A DNA stretch of 28,669 nt from Desulfobacterales bacterium (GCA_030145015.1 JAQYWI010000054.1:1-28669); one strand, 5' to 3'; numbered from the stretch's first letter, positions 1-7,710 are shown. Notes: generated from the letters alone by a model not told the origin. A program made the numbers and translations.

Positions 1-2
1 CA

Positions 3-53
3 GGAATGCTCCAAATCGATAAAGAAAAAATCAAAACCGGACTGCGCAAATAA
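3..53 (+). CDS. Possible 3' end of a gene entering from the left edge
   Basis: An open frame runs from the left edge to a TAA stop and encodes the tail GMLQIDKEKIKTGLRK. Its charged, lysine-rich composition looks like an ordinary protein C-terminus. It is too short to assign a family, and the start lies outside the window. It would be convergent with the SDR gene, with a long palindrome between them. It could also be a chance open frame. Confidence 0.33.
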   Translation, partial: GMLQIDKEKIKTGLRK

Positions 54-162
54 AAGAGCGATGCCCGGGCTTCGGATTTCAGAAACCATCGGTCCAAAGA
101 CTACGTTTCCGTCTTGCAAAGCCCTTTTCATGCTGTTTTCAAAAATCACGGCTAGCGCTCTC
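54..162. other. Spacer with no recognised feature
   Basis: This stretch lies between the possible gene tail and the first palindrome. I see no coding frame with a start and ribosome binding site, no clear promoter and no RNA gene. A short CCCGGG-centred palindrome near 63-70 is the only local symmetry. Confidence 0.4.
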
Positions 163-312
163 CTTAGAAGTGATTTCAAAACCCCATCTGAGGCCCAATG
201 GCTGCGTTGTCCCGCGAATTAAAATGCTCACGTACTGGCGTGTACGCTCCGCTTTCAATTCGCGGGACGCCTTGCCCTTGAACCTGATCTGAGGTTTTGA
301 AACCACTTCTAG
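163..312. repeat. Long palindromic element, MITE-like, copy 1
   Basis: About 150 bp forming an imperfect inverted repeat. The left arm starts CTTAGAAGTGATTTCAAAACC and the right arm ends GGTTTTGAAACCACTTCTAG; inner arm segments AATTCGCGGGAC and GTCCCGCGAATT pair. The loop (221-256) carries GCTCACGTACTGG and CGTGTACGCTCC. A second copy at 7745-7891 has the loop in the opposite orientation, and a lone arm lies at 28472. There is no coding capacity, so it would be mobilised only in trans. The right end supplies the TAG stop codon of the SDR gene (309-311). Confidence 0.75.
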
Positions 313-1076
313 CTAAAAAATCTCCCTCCATTAATATCCAGGGTCACTCCGGTCATGTAACTGGCCGCATCGGTACAAAGAAAGATCACCCCGGCCGCCA
401 CTTCCTGCGGGGTGCTCAACCGCCGTAAGGGGATTTGAGAAACAACCTTTTCTCTGTATTCTTCCGGTCTGGAATCCCACAAATCGACCGTGCGCTGGCT
501 GGCCAGGGTAATGGTCGGCGCAACGGCATTCACATGAATGCCTTCGGGACCCAATTCGTAAGCAAGGTGCCGGGTCAAACCGATGACCCCGGCTTTGGCG
601 GCCGTATAGTGGCAGCCCGCCAAAGAGCCCAGCCAGCGTCCGGCCAGAGCGGAGATATTGACTATTTTACCCCCGCCGCCCTGTTTTCTGAATTGCGCCA
701 CGACGACCTGAGAGCACAAATAGGTCCCTTTTAAATTAACATCCAGCACCTTATCCCAGGCCGCTTCGTCAATCTCGTTAAACTTGTGGGGGGTATGCAG
801 CGCGCCGCCGGCAACGTTTACCAAAATGTCCAACCGGCCGAAGGTTTCGACCGCCTTGGCCACGGCCGCTTCGATGGAAGATCGCCGGCAGACATCAACC
901 ACGGCGCCGATTACAGAACCCGGAGAATCCAACTCGGCAACCGCCGCATCAACCATCTCGGCGGTCATATCGGTCACCAGAACCCGGGCGCCTTCTTCGA
1001 GAAAAGAACGGCCAAACTGCATGCCCATCCCCCCTGCGGCGCCGGTGATAAATGTAACCTTGTCTTTGAGTCTCAT
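309..1076 (-). CDS. SDR-family NAD(P)-dependent oxidoreductase
   Basis: A 255-residue classical short-chain dehydrogenase, the usual length for the family. Visible motifs are TGAAGGMG (11-18) for cofactor binding, Asp36 at the end of the second strand (suggesting NAD(H) preference), NVAG (87-90), Asn114, Ser142 and YTAAK with Tyr157/Lys161, so the catalytic tetrad is intact. The ending GVTLDINGG is typical of FabG/glucose-dehydrogenase-like members. It would oxidise or reduce a hydroxyl/keto group of a soluble substrate in the cytoplasm. The ATG at 1076 has CAGGA 4 nt upstream. It is last in a minus-strand run, 76 bp after the creatininase-family gene, which suggests shared transcription and a catabolic role. 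The substrate is unknown. FabG itself is less likely because no fatty-acid genes are nearby. Confidence 0.93.
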   Translation of the reverse strand: MRLKDKVTFITGAAGGMGMQFGRSFLEEGARVLVTDMTAEMVDAAVAELDSPGSVIGAVVDVCRRSSIEAAVAKAVETFGRLDILVNVAGGALHTPHKFNEIDEAAWDKVLDVNLKGTYLCSQVVVAQFRKQGGGGKIVNISALAGRWLGSLAGCHYTAAKAGVIGLTRHLAYELGPEGIHVNAVAPTITLASQRTVDLWDSRPEEYREKVVSQIPLRRLSTPQEVAAGVIFLCTDAASYMTGVTLDINGGRFFS

Positions 1077-1152
1077 GTCCTGTTTACCTAAAGCGTTAAC
1101 TCTATAAAAACGACCGGCTGTTATACAGGATTATCCAGCCGGCGGGATATAT

Positions 1153-2004
1153 TTACCATGCCCTGAAGTCGTAGTTCCGTTCTTTGATCTCGATCTTAAT
1201 TTTTTGGACTTCTCTGGCAAAGTCCGCAAGATTGTCCGAAGCCTTTTCAAAAATCTGTTCCCCCTTCTCCTTCGTGCCCAGATGGGGATCGCCGATGGTG
1301 GCGTCTTCAGCATATTCATGGTGCTCCATGGGTATAAAAATATTTTCGCTTCCCTGAAAAATGACGGTGGGCACACCGTCGGTTTTGGCAAATTCCGGCC
1401 CCAGCCATTCCGGTGCATGGGCTTTGTGAGCCTCGGCCCGATCCATGTGCACGCTGGATTCATCATACGCGAGACACTGGGCGGTCTCCATCTCACCGGA
1501 ATGCCAGGCAATCTTTTCGTCTAAAATATCGTTGATCACCTGGGTTTTGCGCTCCGTCGGGGTCATATACCAGGCGCAAAAGCAACCGGTCTCATACCGT
1601 AAGCGGCGCAGGGCTTCATCCATTACCTTGGTATTGGAAGCATGCTGGCTGGTGTAGATCAATTTATTAAACCCGTGAAATATGAGGCTGCGGCCAATTT
1701 CGTATATAATTCGCCTCAAGGTCTCGCCGCTGAAAGTCAAGGTTCCAATACCCTGATTTAATTTCCCCATATGATGGGGTGAATACCCCACCGGGATTAA
1801 GGGCGTATAAGGGACTTTGGCCTTTTGGGCCGCGCGCATGGTGGTTTCGATGGTTGCAATCGAATCGGTTGCCAGGGGGATGTGGGGACCGTGTTTTTCC
1901 TGGCTTCCAATCGGAATCAGAACGACATCGGTGGTTTTAAGAACCTCCTGCACATCGGGATATGACATTTTTTCCATTGCATAAGTCCACATTTCTTCTG
2001 CCAT
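1153..2004 (-). CDS. Creatininase-family amidohydrolase
   Basis: A 283-residue protein with the family's metal-site signature near the N-terminus: E36-x-H38-G-x-H41 and TD47 (GSQEKHGPHIPLATD), then HSGEMETA further on, matching the HxGxxET segment. The family binds two divalent metals and hydrolyses cyclic amides or related C-N and C-C bonds; members include creatininase, MftE, formamide hydrolases and 3-dehydro-scyllo-inosose hydrolase. The usual NGHGGN motif appears as SQHASN, so the substrate probably differs from creatinine. The start at 2004 has GAGG about 7 nt upstream. It sits between D-2-hydroxyacid dehydrogenase and SDR genes. With the Gfo/Idh and Zn-dehydrogenase genes elsewhere in the window, a cyclitol-type hydrolase is one possibility, but this is inference. 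Confidence 0.87.
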   Translation of the reverse strand: MAEEMWTYAMEKMSYPDVQEVLKTTDVVLIPIGSQEKHGPHIPLATDSIATIETTMRAAQKAKVPYTPLIPVGYSPHHMGKLNQGIGTLTFSGETLRRIIYEIGRSLIFHGFNKLIYTSQHASNTKVMDEALRRLRYETGCFCAWYMTPTERKTQVINDILDEKIAWHSGEMETAQCLAYDESSVHMDRAEAHKAHAPEWLGPEFAKTDGVPTVIFQGSENIFIPMEHHEYAEDATIGDPHLGTKEKGEQIFEKASDNLADFAREVQKIKIEIKERNYDFRAW

Positions 2005-2100
2005 TTTTTACCTCGCTTTAGATGAGATGATTCATTATTAGATTTATGGATCTATAATCCAAAAGAATATAATTCATCGTGGGAGCTTTCAATTTCAATT

Positions 2101-2282
2101 AATTTTGGAGCATTGGAGTACTTGAAGCGTTTCGGGTTGCGCGTTCCGGCCTGCGACGAGCTCGGCCGAGTCGGTTGCGGGTTAAAATATTGCAAACTAA
2201 ACTCTAGAGTGCATGACCCGCAACTCGTAACCCGTAACACGCAACGAAAGAACGAACCCATCACTCCACTACTCCAATTTTT
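2101..2282. repeat. GC-rich dispersed palindromic repeat, copy 1
   Basis: This occupies most of the 276 bp spacer between the hydroxyacid dehydrogenase and the creatininase-family gene. The core GCGTTCCGGCCTGCGACGAG continues into CTCGGCCGAGTCGG, then TTAAAATATTGCAAACTAAA, and ends with CGTAACACGCAACGAAAGAA. The same core recurs at 14207-14362 with few differences. The flanks GGAGCATTGGAG and CTCCACTACTCC make the whole unit an imperfect palindrome. Its right end runs into the TAA stop of the hydroxyacid dehydrogenase gene. Confidence 0.8.
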
Positions 2283-3255
2283 ATCCCATTTTCGCCTGTA
2301 CGACATCCCAATTCGGACTGTAAGACGGCTTTTTTCCTTCCAAAACGTTAAGCGCATTTTCAGCCGAGCCTTTTGCCAGTAGCGCAACAACCTCTTTGGT
2401 CAGGGCGGCCGTGTGGGGTGTGGCAATCACGTTGGGAAATTGAAAGAGCGGATTCCCGACATCCGGGGGTTCATTTTCAAACACATCCAGACCCGCGCCT
2501 GCGAATTTTTTATTTTTGAGCGCGTCCACCAGAGCGGTTTCCTGCACAACCTCGCCACGCGAGGTGTTGATCAGAAAGGCGCCGGGTTTCATCAATTCAA
2601 ATTGCGCACTTCCCATCAGTCCTTTGGTGTTTTCGGTCAAAGGCACATGCAAGGATAAGAAATCGGCCGCTTGGATCACATCGGCCATATCTTCTTTCAG
2701 AACGATGTCATCAGACCCTAAGGTTTCCGGAGTAATAAAGGGGTCATACGCGCAGATTTGCATGTCAAACGCCAGGGCGCAGATATCGGCAACAATGCGG
2801 CCGATCCGGCCCAGTCCAATGAGCCCCACCTGCTTACCGGACAATCCTGCCGGGCGATATTCCTTGCGGGATGCAAAGTTGCCTTTGCGAACCTGCGCAT
2901 TTAGATAAAAAAATTGTTTGGCTAACGCGCCCATTAAGGCCACGGTATGTTCGGCCACCATCCGGTCCTGCGGCCCTTTAACGCCGCAGACCACAATGTT
3001 GTAATCCGTCGCAGCTTCGATGTCGACGTTGTTCAAACCACCGCCGGTGCGGGAAATCACTTTCAGCCGGACGGCGCCTTCCAATATCTCCCGCGTGACG
3101 CTGCCGGCAGTGCGGATAATCAGGGCATCCACATCTTTAAGCAGGCGTCCGATGGCCTGCACGGTCGGTTCGGGACAAAAAACGATTTCGGCCCGGCCTT
3201 CTAAGAGCCGGATCCCGGAATCGTCGATAGACTCGGATAGTAGGATTTTAGGCAT
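2281..3255 (-). CDS. D-2-hydroxyacid dehydrogenase (NAD-dependent)
   Basis: 324 residues from the chosen start. The Rossmann motif GLGRIG (147-152) is followed by Asp171 (CAYDP), indicating NAD preference. The catalytic triad is present: Arg233 in NTSRGEVV, Glu262 in ENEPP and His281 in TPHTA. This is the PGDH/glycerate dehydrogenase/formate dehydrogenase fold, interconverting 2-keto and D-2-hydroxy acids in the cytosol. At 324 residues it lacks the C-terminal ACT domain of long SerA forms. A longer frame starts at 3297, but the ATG at 3255 has AAGGA 5 nt upstream and begins the family's first strand (MPKILLSES). A TTGACA/TATGGC promoter candidate lies about 70-100 bp upstream. It could be a hydroxypyruvate or glyoxylate reductase; the neighbours do not decide. 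Confidence 0.92.
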   Translation of the reverse strand: MPKILLSESIDDSGIRLLEGRAEIVFCPEPTVQAIGRLLKDVDALIIRTAGSVTREILEGAVRLKVISRTGGGLNNVDIEAATDYNIVVCGVKGPQDRMVAEHTVALMGALAKQFFYLNAQVRKGNFASRKEYRPAGLSGKQVGLIGLGRIGRIVADICALAFDMQICAYDPFITPETLGSDDIVLKEDMADVIQAADFLSLHVPLTENTKGLMGSAQFELMKPGAFLINTSRGEVVQETALVDALKNKKFAGAGLDVFENEPPDVGNPLFQFPNVIATPHTAALTKEVVALLAKGSAENALNVLEGKKPSYSPNWDVVQAKMG

Positions 3256-3307
3256 CAGATCCTTTATGATCGGTATGATCCCTTGAGAAATGAACATTTG
3301 TGCATGA

Positions 3308-3321
3308 TCTGCTCATCTGTG
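3308..3321 (-). promoter_or_regulatory. Candidate operator, CACAGATGAGCAGA
   Basis: Just downstream of the predicted start of transcription of the hydroxyacid dehydrogenase gene, the minus strand reads CACAGATGAGCAGA. This matches CACAGATGTGCAGA at 9039-9052 in 13 of 14 bases, in a similar promoter-proximal place ahead of the ketopantoate-reductase-like gene. A common regulator is inferred; two sites alone are weak support. Confidence 0.35.
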
Positions 3322-3326
3322 TAAAA

Positions 3327-3355
3327 GCCATATCGGCATGCCAATTGTTTGTCAA
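3327..3355 (-). promoter_or_regulatory. Candidate sigma-70-type promoter for the hydroxyacid dehydrogenase gene
   Basis: On the minus strand a perfect -35 TTGACA (3355-3350) is followed after 17 nt by TATGGC (3332-3327), which keeps the TAT of TATAAT. The leader to the ATG at 3255 would be about 65 nt. This would let the hydroxyacid dehydrogenase, creatininase-family and SDR genes be transcribed separately from the TRAP genes upstream. Confidence 0.45.
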
Positions 3356-3378
3356 GCAAAAAAGGGGGGAATTCCGGA

Positions 3379-4341
3379 TTATAACCGCTGTCGTTGCTGC
3401 AAGGTCTCGATAAAATGTTCAAGCGATCCTTTTAAGTCGCGCGCAACACTGAAAGATAGCTCTTTTTGGGCACGACCAATATCCAGGGGGCCGCGCATCG
3501 GGGATTGGGTGATGTAAGGATGCCTGCCGGGACCAATGGAAATACGGACTTTGGGAAAAATCTCGCCCAGGGCGGCAGCGACCTCGGAAAGTCGGTAAAA
3601 AACCCCGTTGCTGATATTAAAAATCCAATTTTCCGGATGGGGAGTTACCAGCGCCCGATAACAGCCGTATGCCAGATCGGGTATATACGTAAAATCGCCG
3701 CCAAAATCAGCGCCACTGTTCTCTATGATCGATTTTCCCTGCAAAAGCTTATCGACAAAGGAGGATATAGGATTGCCGAATTCGAGGGTATCCAGATTGG
3801 CCAGTCGGCCGTACACCCTTGAAGGTCTTAAAACAAGTACATTGACACCATAAACATTCCGGTATGCCCGGCACAGGCTTTCACACATGGCCTTGCTGTT
3901 GGCATAAATTCCTTTGGGATCCAATGGTGCGTCTTCGGGAATGCTTTGGTCGGGATCGTCCATCTGGCCGTAAACCGCCGCAGAGCTGGCAAAAATAACG
4001 CGCTTGATTTTACCGATGCGTGCCAGTTCCAGGATGTTCATTAGCCCGCCGATATTGACACGCAACAGCTCGGTGGGGATGGTTTTATAGAGCACTTCGT
4101 TGCGTAAAGCCGCCAGATGAATGATATGCTCAACCCCGTTTTCTTCGATGGTCTGAAGTAGATGCCCGAAGTGCACCATATCCCCCCAGACAAATCGGAT
4201 CTTGTCTTCAATCTCCGGGTAGAAAGCCAGCTCACCGTTACGGTTATTATCATAGCCCACAACTTCCAGGCCCTCCTGCAACAGTCGTTTCGCCGCATGA
4301 AGGCCGGTCATCCCGTTTATCCCCGTAATTAAAACCGACAT
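3379..4341 (-). CDS. NAD-dependent epimerase/dehydratase (extended SDR)
   Basis: 320 residues, typical for UDP-glucose-4-epimerase-like enzymes. GITGxNG-type motif GINGMTG (7-13) binds NAD, Ser119/Ser120 lie in FASSAAVYG, and Tyr146/Lys150 form YANSK. The fold acts on nucleotide sugars or, in catabolic members, on free sugar acids. The start at 4341 is the first Met, with AGGAG 7 nt upstream. It lies downstream of the TRAP permease across a 290 bp spacer filled with a repeat, and 123 bp upstream of the hydroxyacid dehydrogenase gene. In a transporter and dehydrogenase neighbourhood a uronate or aldonate dehydrogenase/epimerase is as plausible as a cell-envelope sugar epimerase. The substrate is unresolved. 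Confidence 0.9.
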   Translation of the reverse strand: MSVLITGINGMTGLHAAKRLLQEGLEVVGYDNNRNGELAFYPEIEDKIRFVWGDMVHFGHLLQTIEENGVEHIIHLAALRNEVLYKTIPTELLRVNIGGLMNILELARIGKIKRVIFASSAAVYGQMDDPDQSIPEDAPLDPKGIYANSKAMCESLCRAYRNVYGVNVLVLRPSRVYGRLANLDTLEFGNPISSFVDKLLQGKSIIENSGADFGGDFTYIPDLAYGCYRALVTPHPENWIFNISNGVFYRLSEVAAALGEIFPKVRISIGPGRHPYITQSPMRGPLDIGRAQKELSFSVARDLKGSLEHFIETLQQRQRL

Positions 4342-4365
4342 ATTTCGACTCCTATACGCTCTAAT

Positions 4366-4428
4366 GTTGCGACCCGCAGGTAATTTGCAATACGCGGATT
4401 GATTTTATCAATCTTCTTTTTAAAACCA
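4366..4428 (+). repeat. Leader module L1 of the composite repeat
   Basis: Plus strand: TGTTGCGACCCGCAGG, TAATTTGCAATACGCGG, then a perfect 7-bp hairpin GATTGAT-TTT-ATCAATC (4397-4413), then CTTCTTTTT. Near-identical modules occur at 24364-24430 and 25586-25650, with shorter forms at 9164, 16209 and 23091. It leads directly into the AT-rich hairpin at 4438. It begins about 25 bp upstream of the epimerase start codon. Confidence 0.75.
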
Positions 4429-4437
4429 AATTCGCCT

Positions 4438-4563
4438 AAATCCCAAAATTCAAGCACCAAATCTCAAATAAATCTCAATTTTTCAATGACCAAAACAGGT
4501 TTGATATTTTGAATTTCGGTCATTGTGATTTGTTTGATATTTGTTTTTTGTAATTTGGGATTT
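4438..4563. repeat. AT-rich long hairpin, copy 1
   Basis: An imperfect palindrome of about 126 bp. The left arm starts AAATCCCAAAATTCAAGCAC and the right arm ends TGTAATTTGGGATTT; inner arms CAATGACC and GGTCATTG pair exactly. A second copy of the same family lies at 24438-24567. No coding capacity is seen. It lies in the spacer between the TRAP permease and epimerase genes, where a transcript through it could fold strongly. Confidence 0.78.
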
Positions 4564-4631
4564 TCTCAATTAAAGCACTCTATTGACCTAAGATATACCA
4601 AACGACTTTTGCAATATTTTTTGGAACATGT

Positions 4632-6512
4632 CTAGACTAAATGCTTGCGATTTAACACGGTCACACCCGCAAGAATCGCGAGTCCGGCAAGATCCGTGTA
4701 AATGCTCGGAATAAACAGACACACGGCGGCAAGACCCAGCAGGACCCGCTCCAACACAACCGCCCGCCTGAACCAGAACCCCTGCATCATCCCGGCATAG
4801 GCAATAAATGCGATGGCCGCACTCACAATGGTTTCGATAATCGCTGTCGTCGAACCATTCAACAGCAGGGGGGTATAAACGAAAAGAACCGGCGTAATCA
4901 GAAGCGGTGACGCCAGCCGAACCGCCGCAAACCCGGCCTTGTTGGGGTCACAGCGTGCAATCCCCGAGGCAGCAAAGGCGGCCAGCGCCACCGGTGGCGT
5001 GACCTGGCCGGTCTCCACGTACCAGAAAACGACCAGGTGCGCTGCGACGACGGGCACGGCCAGTTCAACCATCGCCGGCACCGCCAGGACCGACACCACC
5101 ACGTAGGAAGCCGTGACCGTTAAGCCCATGCCCATGATGTAGGATGCAAGCGCCGTTAAGATGATGGTCAACGGCAGCAGCCCCTGGGAAAAGCCCAGTA
5201 TGAGGGCCGAAAATTTTATTCCGATACCGGCCATCAAGGTAATGCCCACGATGATGCCGACGGTGCCTGCCGTCGCCCCAACGATCAGAGAGTTTCTGGC
5301 GGCCAAAATGAGGGTGTCCAGCAGCTTTCGCGGACCCAGACGGGTTTCTTTCTTTACGTAACTCAGGGCGATCGTGCAGATGATCGCCCCAAAAGCGGCC
5401 TTCTGGGGAGAGTAGCGCGCGATTAAAAGCACCAAGATGACGACCACCGGAAGCAGAAGGTAGCCCTGTTTCAGGATGACGGTCTTGAGCTTTGGGAGCT
5501 GGTCTCTGGGTAGACCTTTCAAACCTTCGCGACCGGCAATAAAATGCACCATCCAGCCCACGGAGAAAAAGTATAGCAGCGCCGGAATGGCGGCAATTTT
5601 AATAATGTCCACATAGGCCGTTTCGGTAAATGTGGCCAGCAAAAACGCCCCTGCGCCCATCACCGGCGGCAACATCTGCCCGCCGCTGGATGCCGCCGCT
5701 TCTACACCCGCGGCCACATGCGCTTTGTAGCCCGTCCTTTTCATTAACGGGATGGTATAAGCACCGGTCGCCACGGCATTGGCAGCCGAAGAGCCGGTAA
5801 TCGAACCAATAATTCCACTGGACACAACGGCCACTTTGGCGGGGCCTCCCCGGGTCCCCCCGGCGATGGCCATCGCCAAATTTTCGATCGCGTCTCCAGC
5901 GCCGGCTGCTTTCAGAAAAGAAGCAAAGATGATAAACGGAAACACAAAGGTCGCATAGGTGTTGGCAACAAGTCCATAAATCCCACTCATGTCACAACCG
6001 ATGCTTTCCACGATGTTGACGATGGAAAAGCCCGGATGACTCAGGATTCCGGGCACCAAACGACCAAAGTAGGCATACAGCAGAAATACAGAGGCCAGGA
6101 TGGGCAATACCCAATTGATGGTGCGACGGGCCACCTCCAGGGAAAGGACGGTAATAATGATACCCATGACGATGTCGGCCGTCAGGGGATTTCTAACCCG
6201 TTCGGTGGCGTATTCGGAAAATTCTAGAATCCAATAGATAACCGCGATCAAGACGAGCAAACACAGACCCCAATCCATAAGGGACACCCGGTTGGCGGGC
6301 GATGCTTTCCGTGCGGGATAGAGCAAAAAACAAAGCAGCATGGTAAACAGGATGTACAAACCCCGGTGCAGCTCCGTGGAGATCAATCCGAAACCGGCGG
6401 TGTAGATATAAAACAGCGAAAACACTGCCGCAATGCTGCTGACGATCCAGGCGCTTTTGCCCCCCAGTCGCCGCATGCGTTCCCGGGTCTCGCCGCTGGT
6501 GTCCTGCGTCAT
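4632..6512 (-). CDS. TRAP transporter permease, fused small and large subunits (TAXI type)
   Basis: 626 mostly hydrophobic residues, the size of fused DctQM permeases that pair with TAXI binding proteins. The first part holds a few membrane spans (the DctQ-like region), followed by the long DctM-like part with conserved glycine-rich stretches such as GSITGSSAANAVATGAYTIP and SSGGQMLPPVMGAGAF, which are hallmark segments of the family. It imports an organic carboxylate by ion-coupled symport across the inner membrane. The ATG at 6512 has a weak AAGGGGAC ribosome site. It follows the binding-protein gene after 114 bp containing a stem-loop, as expected when the binding protein is made in excess. 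The substrate is unknown; TAXI systems are known or inferred for dicarboxylates and amino acids. Confidence 0.93.
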   Translation of the reverse strand: MTQDTSGETRERMRRLGGKSAWIVSSIAAVFSLFYIYTAGFGLISTELHRGLYILFTMLLCFLLYPARKASPANRVSLMDWGLCLLVLIAVIYWILEFSEYATERVRNPLTADIVMGIIITVLSLEVARRTINWVLPILASVFLLYAYFGRLVPGILSHPGFSIVNIVESIGCDMSGIYGLVANTYATFVFPFIIFASFLKAAGAGDAIENLAMAIAGGTRGGPAKVAVVSSGIIGSITGSSAANAVATGAYTIPLMKRTGYKAHVAAGVEAAASSGGQMLPPVMGAGAFLLATFTETAYVDIIKIAAIPALLYFFSVGWMVHFIAGREGLKGLPRDQLPKLKTVILKQGYLLLPVVVILVLLIARYSPQKAAFGAIICTIALSYVKKETRLGPRKLLDTLILAARNSLIVGATAGTVGIIVGITLMAGIGIKFSALILGFSQGLLPLTIILTALASYIMGMGLTVTASYVVVSVLAVPAMVELAVPVVAAHLVVFWYVETGQVTPPVALAAFAASGIARCDPNKAGFAAVRLASPLLITPVLFVYTPLLLNGSTTAIIETIVSAAIAFIAYAGMMQGFWFRRAVVLERVLLGLAAVCLFIPSIYTDLAGLAILAGVTVLNRKHLV

Positions 6513-6548
6513 GCCACCGTCCCCTTTATCGATCTGTAAAAATCAGCA

Positions 6549-6601
6549 GGCACCGTCCAAAATCCCGCCGCCGGTTTGTTGCGGAGGATATGAACGGTGC
6601 C
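6549..6601 (-). terminator. Intercistronic stem-loop, possible attenuator
   Basis: Exact 8-bp arms GGCACCGT (6549-6556) and ACGGTGCC (6594-6601) enclose a smaller CCGC/GCGG stem. On the minus strand the structure is followed by TGCTGATTTTT, a short T-run. It lies between binding-protein and permease genes, so partial termination or processing that lowers permease expression is a reasonable inference. It is not a textbook terminator because of the gap before the T-run. Confidence 0.5.
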
Positions 6602-6626
6602 TTAATTTAAGCGAATCGATTTAACG

Positions 6627-7637
6627 CTACTTCATCTCCGGAGGGATCAGCTCCGCGGGAATGTCCATGCCCTTTTCCTTCCAGTATCTAACGGCGCCGG
6701 GATGCAAGGGTATTCCCAATCCTTTCATCGGCTGCAAAGCCGCACTCATGCCGGCAAACTGTCGGTGAACGCTTTTGAGGTAATCCTTGTTGCTGGGATC
6801 ATAGGCCACCTTGAGCATCTTGTAGACCGCTTCGGGATCAAATTTTTCATGGGCGATCCAGAAAACCTGAAAAGCGATAAGATCCGTCGGCTGGTTCCAT
6901 GACTTGTAAACGCCGGCGGGCAGGGTGGTCTTGTAGTAAAACGGCGATTTGGCAAATACTTTTTTAAACTCCGCATCGCTGAATCCCAGCACGCGAATTT
7001 TGCGGGAAGCCTCCAACGTGACCACGGCGGCCATGGGTGCTCCGCTCATCCCCAAAGCATCCATTTGCCCATCCCCCACGGCGCGGCCCGCATCACCGAA
7101 GCTCAAGTTGTTTATTTTTACCTGGTCATAGAGGCCCAGGCCTTCAAGAATAATCGTCGAGTTGGCCGCAGATCCGCTGCCGGGTGAACCCACGTTGACG
7201 CGTTTGCCGGCAAGGTCACCCATGCTTTTGATGCCGCTGTCCTCACGCACAACAAAGTGATGCACGCTCTCATACATGCCGGTCATCATGCGGATGCCCT
7301 TATAGGGACCCTCTTTTTCAAACTTGCCCACGCCGTTCCAGCTGTCATAGGCCGTCAGCGTATGGGTAAAGGTTGCTTCCAATTCGCCCTTCCGAATCAG
7401 CCGCATGAGTGCCACGGAGCCGCCGGACGATACGGCGCTGACATTAACATTCTGAATTTTTTTGTTATAAAGCGATGAGAGTCCGCCGACCATCTTGAAC
7501 CAGGACCCTCCCGGTCCACCGCACCCCAGACGGATGTACTGGTCTTTGGCGGATGCAAGACTTGCTGTAAACGCAATGACAAAAAGAAAGATAAGAATTC
7601 CCCAGAAGATCTTAGAGAAATGATGTTGTTTTCTCAT
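6627..7637 (-). CDS. TAXI-family TRAP transporter solute-binding protein
   Basis: 336 residues with a clear Sec signal peptide: basic MRKQHH, a hydrophobic core, and an SLASA/KDQ cleavage site near residue 30. The mature part starts with a strand and a glycine-rich loop (GCGGPGGSWFKMVGGLSSL) characteristic of TAXI proteins (TAXI_solute family, NMT1-like fold), and MGDLAGKRVNVGSPGSGS matches the second ligand loop. It captures a carboxylate-type ligand in the periplasm and delivers it to the adjacent fused permease. The start at 7637 has a strong AAGGAGGTGG site 3-4 nt upstream. The leader holds a second perfect Shine-Dalgarno sequence at 7699-7710. It is followed by the permease after a stem-loop. 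Confidence 0.95.
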   Translation of the reverse strand: MRKQHHFSKIFWGILIFLFVIAFTASLASAKDQYIRLGCGGPGGSWFKMVGGLSSLYNKKIQNVNVSAVSSGGSVALMRLIRKGELEATFTHTLTAYDSWNGVGKFEKEGPYKGIRMMTGMYESVHHFVVREDSGIKSMGDLAGKRVNVGSPGSGSAANSTIILEGLGLYDQVKINNLSFGDAGRAVGDGQMDALGMSGAPMAAVVTLEASRKIRVLGFSDAEFKKVFAKSPFYYKTTLPAGVYKSWNQPTDLIAFQVFWIAHEKFDPEAVYKMLKVAYDPSNKDYLKSVHRQFAGMSAALQPMKGLGIPLHPGAVRYWKEKGMDIPAELIPPEMK

Positions 7638-7698
7638 ATCCCACCTCCTTGATTCTATCGTGGTTGGGTTTTAGGTTGGTTGCGCTTTTCCGTGGTAT

Positions 7699-7710
7699 GA
7701 TCACCTCCTT
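7699..7710 (-). promoter_or_regulatory. Perfect Shine-Dalgarno sequence without a normal start codon
   Basis: The minus strand reads AAGGAGGTGATC, complementary over 12 nt to the 3' end of 16S rRNA, about 60 nt upstream of the real ribosome site of the binding-protein gene (AAGGAGGTGG at 7641-7650). At the right spacing there is only ATA. A GTG overlapping the site would open a 30-codon frame (MIIPRKSATN...) that runs past the binding-protein ATG in another frame. It may be a ribosome standby site, a leader-peptide site or a duplication remnant. Confidence 0.5.
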
